Positions 13,741-27,179 are shown, numbered from the stretch's first letter. The stretch is 64,000 nucleotides of DNA from Eonycteris spelaea (GCA_003508835.1 PUFA01000027.1:2232001-2296000), one strand, 5' to 3'. Program-made: numbers and translations. The notes: generated by a model not told the origin, from the sequence alone.

Positions 13741-13890
13741 TTCATGATTCTCAACCCTGGCTCCATATTAAAATTACCTAGGGAGGTTTACAAAAGATAG
13801 CTACTTGGAGATCCACTCCCAGAAATTCTTAGATAATTGTTCTGGGGTTATCCAGGTTGTGCAATGGACAGCCAAGGTTGAAAAGCAAAG
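13741..13890. repeat. MER5-like hAT fragment with recognisable inverted ends
   Basis: Begins 'gattctcaaccctggc' and ends 'ccaaggttgaaaagca', roughly reverse complements of each other. The interior 'attacctagggaggtttacaaaa' and 'agatccactcccagaaattct' is typical of this group. About 150 bp, non-coding. Confidence 0.55.
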
Positions 13891-14051
13891 ACACTAGAGC
13901 CACATTCAAAGAATGAGGAAGGGTGCTGCTGAAGGAGAAACTTACTTTCAGATTTGAAGCAAGGAAGAAAGGAAAGGGGGGATCAAGTTTAGAGTTTCAG
14001 AGGAAGAAAGAGGCTAGTTTACATTAAATGAATCTAGCAGAGGCACTGTAA

Positions 14052-14690
14052 CATAAAAGTGAGTTACAATTTCAAGCGCCCTAATGCTGAAAGCACAGTT
14101 TAGGGTTGGTTGTTTCTATTTGAAAGACTAAGTAACACTATAGATTTAGAGAGGTAGCTATTCTAACCACTATCAACACCAATATGTTCTGAATTAGCAT
14201 AAGAGATATTAGAGATTTTTCACTGATGTTCAAGGTATGCATTTGAACAAGACTTGTATGTACTTTAAAGTTTGGAATGCACTGAATGGCACCCCAGACT
14301 TGACATTTTGAAACAGTCCTGTATTCAACTGTAATTTGTATAGTGTTAAAGATCTTATATTACTTGTTAATCAATAAAGGATTAACTGGCTAATCATTAG
14401 ATGGTTAACTGGTTAACCATTGATCATGGTAAATTCTAACACCTTTTTCATAAAGGGGCAGGAAGACCTATACAGTCTTTCTAGCCAACCACATATCTTG
14501 AACACCAGTGAAAAAACCTCTAACAGTTCTTACACTGGTTCAAAATACACCTCATGTTGACAGTAATTAGAATAGCTGCCTCTCTAAAACCTAGAGTATG
14601 GTGTTACTTAGTCTTTCAAATAGAACCACCTACCCTTAGACTGTGCATTCAGCATTATGGTGCTTGCAAAAAAATCAGATATTTTATGGG
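14052..14690. repeat. Long imperfect palindrome, possibly a foldback DNA transposon
   Basis: A left arm (about 14052-14252) and a right arm (about 14474-14690) are inverted copies. The left arm has 'ctatttgaaagactaagtaacac' and the right arm 'gtgttacttagtctttcaaatag', an exact inverted match of 23 bases at its core. Similarity extends outward to CATAAAA/TTTTATG and inward to 'tttttcactgatgttcaag' against 'cttgaacaccagtgaaaaa'. The 220-bp centre contains the smaller near-palindrome 'tggttaactggttaacca' (14401-14419). There is no coding frame. I do not recognise the family. Confidence 0.75.
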
Positions 14691-14692
14691 TA

Positions 14693-15165
14693 CTTTATTG
14701 AGTTATTTCATGTATTACGTCCTGTAGTATTTCTTGGGCAAAATAATTATGACAATGTATTTTCTCTCTAAAGTAAGACGAGGTTTTCTCATCCAAATTA
14801 GCTAAGCACTAAGAAGACTCAGAATTATTTTTCAAAAGAAAATCTTGGTTTTGTGCAAAAAATAGACCCTTGGCTCTCATCTCGCTTGGATGCAGTCTGG
14901 CCTCCTATTCAAAGTATAGCTACTTTCTTGGTGGACTTAATTTTTTATAAGAAAATATTTCTACTTTGACAATTAGTTGATTTTCAGCATATCAATCCAT
15001 CCTTATTTAGCAAAAAATAGACTGTTCATTTCAAAATCCCTACCAAAGAATATGTCCTAGATTGCTTATTGCTCAATTCTTATAATCTCAATAAGGGGAA
15101 AAAGTATTGGAAGAGTAATAGAAGTATTTCAAGTACATTTCTCCATTAGTATTAACAAGCCTTTT
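14693..15165. other. Unique AT-rich intergenic DNA
   Basis: No gene, repeat family or unusual structure was recognised. Confidence 0.5.
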
Positions 15166-15169
15166 TTTT

Positions 15170-15690
15170 TTCTGTATTTTTTGTGCTTTGATACCTGGGA
15201 CCTTACAACCCTTGGAGGGAATGCTCCTCCCAGGAGAGATAATCCCTAGCAATAATAATCGATTATATCCTTGAGAGTAACTTTCAAATGCAAGTCAACC
15301 AACCCAGAGCCCACCCGCACCCTCAAAAATCCCCTTTTTTTGGGCTCTCACAGAGCTCTCATACTTAGGTCCACTGTTTCCCTGCCCCAATCACACTGGA
15401 ACAGGTACCAAAAACAGAGACAGCCCTTACACCCAAGAGCCTGCTGAAATTTATTCAAACCAGGCCGATTTCTAAGTTCAGCTTACCCCACTTCACCTGT
15501 TTCTTCCCACAGGATGGCAAGACACAAACAGAGGCGCTTACCAAGTTTCTCTCCCACTCCCTCCGCCTCCTGACCTGCCCTGGTGCTTCTCTGTGTGCTC
15601 CCAGCATGGCACGGTGTGCCCTCTTCTCTTGGGAACAGTAGCAATCATCTCCTGATCTGTTGGCTTCACCAAACCCTGAATAATAATAAA
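15170..15690 (-). mobile_element. Probable old ERV LTR, antisense
   Basis: The minus strand reads as an LTR-like unit: 'aagagaagagggcacaccgtgcca', 'gaagaaacaggtgaagtggggtaagc', an AATAAA inside 'gaataaatttcagcagg', 'ggtacctgttccagtgtgattggggcagggaaacagtg' and 'gggattatctctcctgggagg'. It is GC-richer than its surroundings. I remember this type from other mammals but cannot name the family or fix the ends. The open frames on the minus strand here are taken as incidental. Confidence 0.45.
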
Positions 15691-15699
15691 CACCGTACA

Positions 15700-17304
15700 T
15701 TTTGAAAAACATCTTTGGAGCAGACTAGGGCATTCAAAATTTAGCCAAGGCTCAAATTGAACTATTTGGTTCTCTGTCACTTGCTTTTATTGAATAATCT
15801 TTTTCACTTATGCCATCCATCTGCATTTCAGGATTTTAAAAAACACAAGAATGCACAAACCATATTATTAGATAAAAGTGAAGTTGTTGCTGAATGGCAT
15901 AATCTACTCTTGTCATAAAAATATGGCCTTTTATGAATTTATACAAAAGAAATGTCTCAAAAATACTTTAAATCTCATATTTTACTTGGAGCAACACATT
16001 GCTCAAATTTTAATATATATATTTTACTCAAATATTGACTACAAAAATTTTTTCTTTAAAGTAAATCCATAATTATTTTATTATAACTAATTACCCATCA
16101 ATATTTTCTTCTAAATAACATATGGGTTTTCTTCGGTGGTAAATTGGAGCTTGGTCCTTCTGGCTTGTGAGAGCTGATTGTTACATTTGCAAGAATTGTA
16201 TGTTGGAAGCTTGAAACTGGTCATGTTTAGAGTAATCACACCATGAAAACTGGCAAATATTATAATCAGGCTTCCCTATTTCCTGTGGAGAGTCAGTTAA
16301 ACATTTATCAGCAAAACACTGGTTTTCTTACATTTGTTTTATAAACTAGTATACATCTAAATAAATAGAAAAGGTTTCAACATTTTTGAAACTTCAGCCT
16401 AGTTTACAACAAATATTTTAAAATTTGACTAACATTTAATGAAACTAAATGCAAAGTTTCAGACCAATGACTGAGCTGCTTAATTTTTTTATTAGACCAA
16501 TAAAATGTATTATCAAATTGCTTTTTAAATGAATAAAGAAATTCTTGATTTCTTAGGCTAAAGTGAAATAAGTGAAATGAACATGTATTTGTCATTTATA
16601 GATGCTCAAGTTTAACTAGATATACTGCTCCTACTTGTCTGGTGAGAATGATAGAGAAGAGAGAAAAGGCATATGAATTTCAAAGTAGGGAAGAGTACAG
16701 CCAGTAACATGGGAATTACAGAGTTTAACAGAAATTAGAGCCTTCTTTGGCTCAAGTTCTGGGGATTAACTTCATGGCAGAAAACTGATGGTATTTCATT
16801 CATCAGAGTAAAGCTGAATCCAAGTTAGGCTGGACCAGCTAAAATCACTTCTGTTCAGGCTGGAATGTGTCCCCACTTATTCCTGAAGTGGAGACAGAAT
16901 TAAAATGGCCTCTGCATTCATGAGGAAATAGTTGTTTGACTTCTCATTCTGCATTAGTAAAGTAAGAAGTAGGACCCGTAATTACGAATCCGAATCCGAA
17001 AGTCAAAGTTTAAAGAGTTTAAGCATTTATATACTTCTAAAGTACATGGCAATTAGATTTTATAACACAGCTAAGTAATAAAGTGCCTGAGGGGGGAAAA
17101 AAGAAAGAAAGCAATTTCCATAACTTCTGAAATATTTGTAATGCTAGAAATGTGAAACTTGGCAAAGTACACTTGTGGTATGAATTATCTTCTGAAAATT
17201 AATCTTGGTTTTGATCGTTCTCCAGGGATTATCATACATGTAAAATTGTTTTTCTTTATTATAGATTCACCTTGTGGCAATGGAATCATGCTTCTTTCTA
17301 TTGT
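15700..17304. other. Unique AT-rich intergenic DNA
   Basis: No gene or repeat family was recognised. Open frames at 15878-16072 and 16404-16595 are short and low-complexity. Confidence 0.5.
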
Positions 17305-18575
17305 GGTAAAAAACACATAACATTTCTTATCAACTTTTTTAGGTGGACAGTACAGTAGTATTAAGCATGTATATTGTCGTGCATTGTTGTGTAACAAACA
17401 GCTCTCTAGAACTTTTTATCTTGCAAAACCAAAACTCTATATCCATTGAACACGATCCTTTCCCCTCTCTCCCTAACCTCTGGCAATTACCATTCTACTT
17501 TCTGAACAATATTCCATTGTGTGTCTATATCACATTTTCTTTATTCCTTCTTCTACTGATGAACATTTAGGTTGATTCCACACCCTGGGCACTGTAAATA
17601 GTGCTGCAATGAACATGAGTGTACAAATATCTCTTCAATATCCTATTTTCAGTTTTTTTGGGTAAATCCCTAGAAGTGGGATTACTGATACATATAATAA
17701 TTCTATTTAAAAATTTTTTGAAGAAACTCAATACTGTTTTATCATAGCAGCTGTACCATTTACATTCTCATCAACAGTGCACAAGGATTTCAATTTCTCC
17801 ACATCCTCACTTACACGTATTTTATTTTATTTTTTTTTTAAACCACGGCTATTTAAGGTGTGAGGTGATACCTCATTTGATTTGCATTTTTTGATGATTA
17901 GTGATTTTGAGTATCTTTTCATATGCTTGTTGGCCATTTGTATATCTTTATTGGAGAAATGTCTATTCAAGTCCCATTCTTACTTTTAAATTGAATTGTT
18001 TGTTTTATTTGTTGTTGAGTTGTAGGAGTTCTTTATATATTCTGAATATTAACCCCTTTGCAAGTATTTTCCCCTATTCTATAGGTTGCCTTTTCACTCT
18101 GTTGATTGTTTCCTTTACTTCACAGAAAATTTTAAATTAATGTAATCCTATTGTCTGTTGTGTGTTATATTAAAAAATTAATGGTCAAATTCAATGCCAT
18201 GAAGCTTTTCCCATATGTGTTCTTCTAGGGAGTTAATAGATTCAGATCTCACTCACATTTAGGTTTTTAATTCGCTGTGAGTTCATTTTTATATATAGTA
18301 TAACATAACTGTCCCATTTCATTCTTTTACAGCTTTATATTCTGTTTTCCCATAACCATTGTTGAAGAGACTATCCTTTCCGCATTGTATAGCTTTGGCA
18401 CCTTTGTTAAAAGATTATTTGTTCATATGTGAAATAATTTAATTCTGGGTTTTCTATTCTGTTCTATTGGTCTATATATCTTTTAGTCAGTGTCATACTA
18501 TTTTGATTACTGTAGCTTTGTAATATGTTTTGAAATCAGGACATGTGAAACCAACAGCTTTGTTGTATATTTACA
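17305..18575 (-). mobile_element. LINE-1 fragment, ORF2 3' end and 3'UTR, antisense, about 1.27 kb
   Basis: Collinear antisense L1 blocks are clear: 'ggtggacagtacagtagtattaagcatgtatattg' (3'UTR), 'attccattgtgtgtctatatcacattttctttattc', 'agtgctgcaatgaacatgagtgtacaaatatct', 'atgcttgttggccatttgtatatctt', 'gttgccttttcactctgttgattgtttcctt' and 'attactgtagctttgtaatatgtttt'. Many stops and indels are present. It is the longest transposon fragment in the window. Confidence 0.9.
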
Positions 18576-19714
18576 AGATGAAATCACAGTTTTAACAATG
18601 AAAGTTGACTATGAGATAATCACGCTTTACCAATGAAAACTGGATTTGAGATGGTACTATGTGTTTGCTCCTCATCCATTTTAACCTATGTGCTAGGAAC
18701 AACTCTCTATTGTATAATAAAGCTGTATAATATTACCTACTACATTGTAAATAGTGATTGTTTTTATTTGGTTGTAAAATATTTTTATATAATAAATGCT
18801 AGAACACTGTTAACCTGTAGCTATGACAATAATGAAGTACGATTAAAATGCAATACTACAAACACATATTATGCATCAAAATATGTGCTGTCCCCTTCCA
18901 AAAATATGCTTTTCCAAATAATGCTAAAAACTATCCTTCATAATTCCTCTTTTGTTATGAACTGGCTTCTGATCCAGTCAGCGAGCACTTAATAAAACTG
19001 GATTCACTACTTCATTTCTCATATCATATTTAACTATATATGACTTTAGATTGTTTGTAAATGTCAAATTCTACTTCAAAGAATGAAGATGTTCATTACT
19101 GAGAGTAGACTTCAAAGACTGCTTTGAGATAAGAGTTATTTGGATTCAAATTTGGGACATATTTGTTTAAAAATCATTGACATTGCCTGATATATTTATT
19201 TATGTGTAGAAAAATGTTTTGACTTATTGGGAGGTATTTCAGAAAATAAATAAAACAACAACAAATAAAACCAATTGTTTAGAGTTTATTTGCCCATGAA
19301 TACCTCACATATTCCCTTATTTCTATACATATTCATTTGTCTTCACTGCATTCAAAAAAGAATTGTAAGCAACATAGAGTTAACCTCAATCCATGTCACA
19401 GAGATTCTGTAAACTTCAGTACAAAGTGAAATTACTGATCTGTTTTGATACTTAGATGAAATACATTTTTTATTTCTAATTTTGTTTCCTACCATGTGCA
19501 GATTCTCATATAACTATAAAAATCTGAATTAGTCTACTCAATTTTTGCTCAGTAATTCTTAAGCTGTAATATGAATTATCCCTAACCTATATATCCAGTA
19601 CTTTAAGAAAACCATTCAATGATAGTCAATAAAGTTAACTTTATTTAAAATATAGGAGTCATACTAGACCTATGCATTTTGTTATGGGGCTGTGGACTTC
19701 ATTATACCCAAAAA
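18576..19714. other. Unique AT-rich intergenic DNA
   Basis: Nothing recognised. The open frame at 18633-18992 (119 codons) has no recognisable domain and AT-driven composition. Confidence 0.5.
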
Positions 19715-20215
19715 CTTTTTCACAGCTTTATTGAGATATAATTCACATATTGTACAACTGACCCATTAAAGTGTACAATTCAACGTGTTTTAGTATATTT
19801 ACAGGGTTTTGTAACCAACACCACAAATTCTAGAACATTTTTATATTTCCTAAATGTAACTCTGTACCCATTAGCAGTTACTCCCCAGCATTAAGCTCCC
19901 CAGTCCCAGCCTTAAGCAACCAATAATCTCTATAAATTTGCTTATTCTATACATTTTGCGTAAATGAAATCATATAATAGGTGGCCTTTTGTGATTGACT
20001 TCTTTCATTTAGCGTAGTGTTTTCCAGATTCAGACATGTGGTAGTATGTATCAGTACTTCATTTCTTTTTATTGCCAACAATACTCCATTGCATAACTGT
20101 ATTACATTTTATTTACCCATTCATCATTTGATGGACATTTCTGTTGCTTTCCCTTTTTAGACTATTACTAATAAAGCTGCTATGAACATTCTTATGTATA
20201 GCTCAAAGACTGTCA
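19715..20215 (-). mobile_element. Old LINE-1 3' end, antisense
   Basis: 'agctttattgagatataattcacatattgtacaactgacccattaaagtgtacaattcaa' is the reverse of an L1M 3'UTR. It is followed by 'cttctttcatttagcgtagtgttttccag', 'tccattgcataactgtattacat' and 'aataaagctgctatgaacatt' in the right order. Confidence 0.85.
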
Positions 20216-23200
20216 ATTCAAGTTTTTGTACATAAGAACAAATTTATAGAGGCCTTAACGCTTCAATAAAAAACTACACATTGTCTAAATCATATTTTTT
20301 CAGGTATCTGATTCTAGTCTTTGTCTTTGAACTATTTTACAACTCTCTAACGCTAATGACAATGTAAGATAATTCTTGTTTATGGTCCTATAAATTCTGT
20401 CAGGTGGAAGTTCAGTTGCCCTCCCTCTTCCACTGGAGAAGAGGTTATTTTTGCTCCATTTACACATTAATTTCAATATTTATGATCTATATGTGTATGT
20501 ATTTTTAAATAATCTCCCTTGAACTGGTTGTAATATCTTACCAGTTTCCTCATTAATTAATTAAATAAAATTAATAAATCGATAAAATTTTAGATCTGTA
20601 CGGGAGTCACGATATTACCTTTTTTGAAATGATCTTTTGAAAACATGATCAATATTTGGCTTCCTCCAAAAACTTCTCCATTTTCTGGTGGAATTAGAAT
20701 TTCAGTGTCTCTGAAAAGTATCCACTAGCTGGTCAAGAGATTTCTGAAATCTCAACAAAGGCAGCTAACATATCACTGTACTCTCAAATTTAAACATATT
20801 CTATCTAAGAGACTAAACTTTTTCTGGATCATTTTGAAGTCAGAGGAAAATCGAGCTGAGGGACTCAAGAAGACTTCTTAATTCTTGGAAATGTGAGTAC
20901 CACGTTTATGTTTTTCTAGCATGCTTGTATTAATGTAGAGAGCCAAAAGGATAGTAACTATAAAGCAAATGGCTGTAGCTATTATCTTAACCAGAAAGCC
21001 AGGAGACATCCAAAACCACAGCAGGGAAGTGGGGCTAGCATGGTCTCCGATATCTCCTATTCATGGTCCCAGGAGCTTCCTCACGTACATGACAATCCTA
21101 TCACACAGGATTCACCAAATAATGATTCAGAAGTGAGAACTTTGGATATGTACCAGACATTAACAGCTTACGAGATCCTAATGTGTTACGTTGTCTAGGT
21201 AGTGTTTCCCAAACACCCTTCTGCAGTCCAACTGCACAACAGAATCACCTTCGGAACATTTTGAAGTTTATTAGGTTCCCTCAGAGGTGTTTATTCAGGA
21301 AGGTTGGTATAGGGCCCAGGAATCTGAATTTGGTCAAGCTCCCTAGGGGATTCTGATTTTCAAAAAAGGTTTAGAACCAGTGGATATGATACTACTAACA
21401 AAGAGAAATGTTTTCTAAATTTTGCAATATAATTTATGTTTTCTTATATTCCTTTGCACATCACTTACAAAGACAAAGAGTACTATCACCTTTCATGCCT
21501 AACACTATGCCAGGGAATTAGACCCAGATAATCAAACTTTCTATGAGTAAAGAATATCATGGAGTTTTATTAGTTTATTTAATACAAATTTTGTAGGTCA
21601 CATAATTGGTTTCTTGTGAACCTAATTAATATACAAGGCAGTTCACTTTTTAAACAATATCTAAATCCTACCAAGAACTATTCAAAATCAATTGCGTATT
21701 TGAATTTTACTTAGTAAGCATACAAAATATATGTAACTTATTAGAAACATTTTGTTCTTTTTATTAATCTCTTGGTCATTTCTGAATTATTTGTTCCTTA
21801 TGTTCCTTAGGTTTTACATACTCAAAAATATGGTTAGAATCTTGTAGAGAAGTCTTATCTTCTACAGTTGAAGACAATTGCATGTAAAGCAAAATGAAAG
21901 TCATCATAGTATGCAATTACCTTGAAATTTGAAAATTCCACAGAAATTATCAGAACGGTTTTAATGATGTGATGATGATCTACAAATATTTTGGAAACTG
22001 TGCCTATATGCAAGTATGTAAATTTCTGGGTCAACAGTCATCCAAGAGTATCTTAGTGTCACCTTTAAGCTTAGTGTTAGATTTTTAAAGGTGCATTTGC
22101 TTTTCTGAAAATAAAACTACATCACATAATAGATGACTATTTATTTATGCATCTAAATGCTTCATTTGGCCTTGTGCCAGCTCGCCTTTGGGTGAGTATG
22201 TGGTAGTTTATCATTTGATCGTATGTTGCTGGCCTTGCTTAATTTCTGAGGCCCTTGAGATGAGCTCAACTCATGAATCTGCAAAATATGTATACTTTGC
22301 ACAAATTATATTATAGCACCGTGTGCTCAAATACATGTAATTTTTTATAAGGAAATTATTCAGGCTTCACAAAATAATGTCAGACTAGCACATTATATTC
22401 TAGAACAGCAATTTTTTTTAAAAAAACTTCAGTTTTCTTTCCTTTAAGCTACAATGGGTCAAATTTACATTCCCAGCAAAGATGATATCTTGTTTTTGTT
22501 TTAGAGACTATACTATTTAACCACTTCTAAAATTTTAATTAATATCAGCTCAATTTCATTTTACATTGAGGTATTTGTTCCTACTCTCATTACCATAAAA
22601 TATGAATTTCAGTTCCTTTGAGAACCCAGCTAGGTGTTAAACTGTTTTCTACTATTCACGGTGCTGTTCTGTTTATTCACAAAATAAAAAAAATAAAAAA
22701 AGATGTTTAGATTATTGTTCATGTTTTACCAAGTTTAATATGGAAAATAAATATCACATTGTTTTGTTTTGCATAGACATGTACCATCATGGTGCTCATC
22801 GTTTTCTTTAAAAAGGAACTTGGTATAAGGGAACAAATACTTGTCTTGTAGGCCAAAAAATTATTACTGTAGAATTTAATAGTATTTTGCTCAATTAAAC
22901 AAACATCAAGAGCAGGATTAAGACACAAGATTCGTAGACTAACTGGTCTTTTAATTTTAACACATAAATATATTTTTAGAAAACTAAAATCTTAAAATTT
23001 CAGTTGGAAAGTTTTTTCTTCTAACAATACAAAAAATCCCAGGAAGTATGTGAATCACCAATATATTTAGAATCTAATCAAAGATATTAGTTGAGTGAAG
23101 AACTTTGTAGTCACCTAATCAAGAATAAACTAAGTCCATCAACATTTCCAAATACAATCACAGCTGGGTGACAAGAACTAGGACAAGACCAAGAGCGTTG

Positions 23201-25533
23201 GTTGCTCAAGATCTGTCCACTGATTCAGGTAAGTACTTGTTCATTCTTCATTCAATTCAAAAATTTAATGGTGTATAAACATGCAAGGCATTGTGATGTA
23301 TTTTCAAACTTTATCTGAAACTATGCATTAAAATAGTGGTAATTAATAAGAGCCTATGCTGGACATCAGGATTATGGCTAAACCCTATGGAAAAGGTACA
23401 ACAACCTTAGAGAAAATTTTTTATTATTTCTAAAAGCAATTGATTACACCTACAAATTAAATACTAGAATTTTCTTAAAATGAAGTTCTAATTTGAATTT
23501 TGTACAAAGTGGGACTATAATGGACCTTCTTAAGTAGATTTTTAAACTAGAACTAGACTAGAAATGAAACCTACATAAATCTATTTAATTGTAGACAAAC
23601 AGGGGAATTTATTTATTTACTTTAATAATTAATTCCCCAAGGCTAATTCCATGAAAGAGAGAAGTCATTGAGATACCTTTGTTATTCTTTGATTCTATCC
23701 TCCATGTTTTCACAACTAAGAGTGTCTTGGAAAACTATTTCCCCCACCAGTTGCATGTAAAGCAGAGCTATTCTATCATATAGCTCAAGAACTAGGTTTA
23801 GTATCTCTAGAGTAAAAGAGTACTGAATATGAACTACAGTAAAATGTGTTCAATTTGAATCTCAATTTGACACTTTGCTAACTGTTCTCTCAGTGAAAGA
23901 TCACCGTGCCTTTCCCATTTGTTTCGATGTTGAAATAATAAGTTATTCTGAAGTAGAGTAGACAACACGCCAATCCAAAGGATGCCAAAGTTCAGATGCA
24001 CACTGTGGGTGGAGGACTGGCAGACAGTCTCACTACTAGAACCTTCTGCCAGAGGGGCTACTCTGCTGGAAGTAAACTGGGCTTCTGAAGAAGCAGATAA
24101 ATACCTCACACTTGTTTTCAAATATGCAATTTGTAAATAAAACTGAAAACTAAAAAGAATAGTTATAACAGCTATTGTTTCAACCTTAGAAGCGATAATA
24201 GTAATGAAAGTATCATACCAATAAAACTCTTGGTTTTCTGTATTTTGTGTGGGAAACGAAATAAAGTAAAAATAAGGAGAAAAAAAAAAGATGCGTAACT
24301 TTGGTCCAAACACACTGTGTAAATCTACTGTGGTTTATTGTAAAGCTAAGCTGTTAATAACAACTTAAAAATGACTTTCAGGAATTCCAAGAAGTTATTA
24401 CTTGTAGCAGTGAATAAAAGTAAACACCAAAACCAAACCTATGATGAGACTACTTTTAGGCCGAAAAGCCAAGATACTGGATGCTTTGTAGAATGAGAAA
24501 TGGACCAAGATTATGCTATAAATTTTCAGTGGCATGCCCAAGCCATGAATGTATGTGGAAAGTCATGCTGAATCATTTTCCATTTATTTGTGTAGGAATG
24601 ATATCTTCTAGAATACAAAATCTATTTATTGATTTCGGCTTAATTTTATAGCTAGCATCACAAAATCAGACTGCTCTGAGGGCAACAAAGCTCTCTGATA
24701 TTTACAAATGTAAGATAAGCAATTACAATGAAACTTTTGGTAAAGTGTCTTATCACTATCAACATGTTTTTTGTATTAATATTGGTAAGCATAGGTAAAT
24801 AGTCTGTTATACTAAAGTTATGTGTAAAATTACCTATCAGAACTACTCTTCCATTACTTTGCCTACTCCATAAATTATTCTAGACAAATTTAAAGGTTTG
24901 TTCTTTAAATTTTGTCCTGGTCATTTCTCTCCCTTTATGAACTTCTATTAACACAAAATCAGCCAGGTATCTTCCTGCTATAAATTTAGGAGCGATAGGC
25001 AGTCTTCAGGCTAAGGCTGGTCAATTTTTCTTACTCTTAAAATTTCATTCAGGCTCTATTTAAGCTTAGTTTCACAACTGTACCCAATCTTTCACTAACA
25101 CACATGAAAATTTTAATTCTTTGTATAGTTCCACAGAATACCCATCATAAAAACTTCAAAAATAAGTTGAGAAATCCTCTAAAACAGAGTAGAACACATT
25201 TTGTATATTTCATTTATCAACTAATCTTACGATCCATTCTTACTATTATTGGTTACAAAGGAAATCAGAATAATAGCCTACAAATATTCTATATAATTTA
25301 TGAAAGAAATCTTGTATGAAAATCAACCCCTCCTCCAAGTACATTGCATTTTGGATACATTGCTCGTCAGTCCTAAACCTCACCTTTCGCACCGTAATAC
25401 TGCCTTCCCCTTCCCAGCTAGAACATGCAAAACTTATGACCTAAAAAATCCAATACATTAATGATGTATCGAACTAAGTTTTAACCTTTACAAAGTCACT
25501 ATATCTGTCCTAATATATAGAAATGCAAATGTT
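20216..25533. other. Long unique intergenic stretch with one MER5-like element
   Basis: Apart from the hAT fragment at 21200-21382, about 5 kb shows no repeat I can name. The longest open frame outside the neurabin exon and the CpG island is here: 159 codons on the minus strand at 23834-24313. It has two hydrophobic stretches but no recognisable family. This unusually transposon-poor stretch may include conserved non-coding elements; that is speculation. Confidence 0.45.
21200..21382. repeat. MER5-like hAT-Charlie element
   Basis: Starts 'tagtgtttcccaaac' and ends 'ggtttagaaccagtg', imperfect inverted ends. The interior has 'acagaatcaccttcggaacattttgaa' and 'gggcccaggaatctgaatttggtcaagctccctaggggattctgatttt', the classic MER5 layout. 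About 183 bp and non-coding. Confidence 0.7.
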
Positions 25534-25541
25534 GTCTAGGA

Positions 25542-25720
25542 TAGCACTTTCCAATAGAAATTTCTGTGATGTTCTGTATCTACACTGTCTAATAGGTTAG
25601 CCATGAGCCACATGTAGCTAATGAGTCCTTCAAATGTGACTAATGGGACTAAGGAACTGAGTTTTTCATTGTATTTAATTTTAATTAATTTAAATAGCCA
25701 CATGTATTGGATTAGTACTT
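25542..25720 (+). mobile_element. MER3-like hAT-Charlie element
   Basis: Starts 'tagcactttccaatagaaatttctgtgatg', passes 'cactgtctaataggttagccatgagccacatgtagct' and 'taaatagccacatgt', and ends 'gtattggattagtactt'. Flanks gtctagga (25534-25541) and gcctagta (25721-25728) look like an 8-bp target duplication with two mismatches, as expected for hAT elements. About 180 bp and non-coding. Confidence 0.75.
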
Positions 25721-25728
25721 GCCTAGTA

Positions 25729-27179
25729 GAGCCTTTAAGCATCTAGATGTGTTAGAAGTGGAAAGTAGATTATGGGCAATCTAGGAATCTTAAATTATCA
25801 GCATTACATTTTTAAAAATGTCATTGATTCCTTCAGTTTGACTTTTTCCAGAAGAGTCACATTTCAAAAAAATGAAATGCAAACCAACCAAATTCTTCAG
25901 GCTGCTTTTCTTTATGAGTCACCTTTTTGCAAAGAGGTGTAAGACTGATTTTATTGCCAGCTCTGCCCCCTCTTCTACAGACAGAACTCCGTGATTAGAT
26001 TCCTTCATTTATTTAGGCTATTCTCCTAAAAAACATGGTTTCCACTACAAATAAATGACAGGAACTTTTCCACTAAATTATCCCAGACAGCACAAATGTT
26101 CTTTCCAAAAGTGGGGCCTGGAACCACAGCCCCCTCACATCGCCTGTTACATCTGTTTATGCTTATAGAAGTGACATCTACTTTGTAGACAGAGAATGCC
26201 AATTTTTTGGGAAAGCACCCAGAATTTGGTGAGACTTGAAAAGAAAAAAAATTCACTGTTCACAATAAAGGATACCATAGAATCGAGTAGCTACAAAGAA
26301 ACCTCTTTTGAAATAAAGCGAGAAAAGATTTTGCTCCCAGAGTACAGATTTGCTGGAGTTTCTATCAAGCCATAACCATTTACGAGCTGATAAAGCTGTG
26401 GGTAAGTTACAAAACCTAAACCTCAGTTTTCCTATCTGTAAAATGCAGATAATGATAGTTCTGTTGGAAAAACTTGTGTAAGACTTTGAAATGGGCAAAA
26501 GATTACTGGGTTCCCTTCCAATGGAATGCTGGATGTTATCTGCGGGACGGCGGAGCGCTCTGGTTTTTCAGCAGTCCTCACCTTTGACTGCCTTTTACTA
26601 GGTTATTTCACTAATCTATAAACCGTAGAAATTTATGGTAATGTAAATGGTTCTAATTTCCAGAAATGTAAAATTATTTTGTTCCTTAGAGACAAAATTG
26701 ATTGCTACCTGTAGAACAGATAATTCAAAACATTATATTTTAGTGCCTTACACAATATTAACCGGTTTTGCCTCTTTCCTGATTGTTCATAAAAGTCTGT
26801 TCTTCACATTCTCATTCGAATGTGTTGCAGTATCTTGCTGGTTCCCTAATTAATGAGTCAAATAACATTTCTGACACATCTTTATTTCATATTTCTATGA
26901 GTCATGTTTTTACCTTCTTGAAAAATTATCCTTCAAGAGTTTCCACTCCATAGAGTTTTCAGGAGGATTGGTTTAAAGGTCTACATTGACGGTCATGATC
27001 AAGTTTATATTTTGCAGTAAGGCTGTAAAACTTCTAGTATTTGGCGGGGCGGGGAGGGGTTGGTAGAAAGGATGTGGATACTGAGCATTTATTAAAGAAT
27101 GAGGGTCTGAAAAACATCTGCCAAGAGTAGACGAACTCCTCATCCCTTTCCTTTTAGCAGTGGAGCCTTAGGGTCAAGG
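25729..27179. other. Promoter-upstream intergenic DNA
   Basis: Unique sequence apart from one MIR (26375-26465). A G-rich patch, 'ggcggggcggggaggggttgg' type, at 27043-27062 anticipates the CpG island. No upstream gene was seen. Confidence 0.5.
26375..26465 (+). repeat. MIR SINE core
   Basis: 'gggtaagttacaaaacctaaacctcagttttcctatctgtaaaatgcagataatgatag' is the highly characteristic MIR central block with only a few changes. Confidence 0.8.

Noticed and set aside
15455..15780. Two overlapping minus-strand frames as a small gene
   Set aside because: They coincide with a probable LTR in sense orientation and show no domain.
23834..24313. 159-codon minus-strand frame as a membrane-protein gene or pseudogene
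   Set aside because: No recognisable family, no promoter or splice context and no poly-A trace. Mentioned only as something to search.
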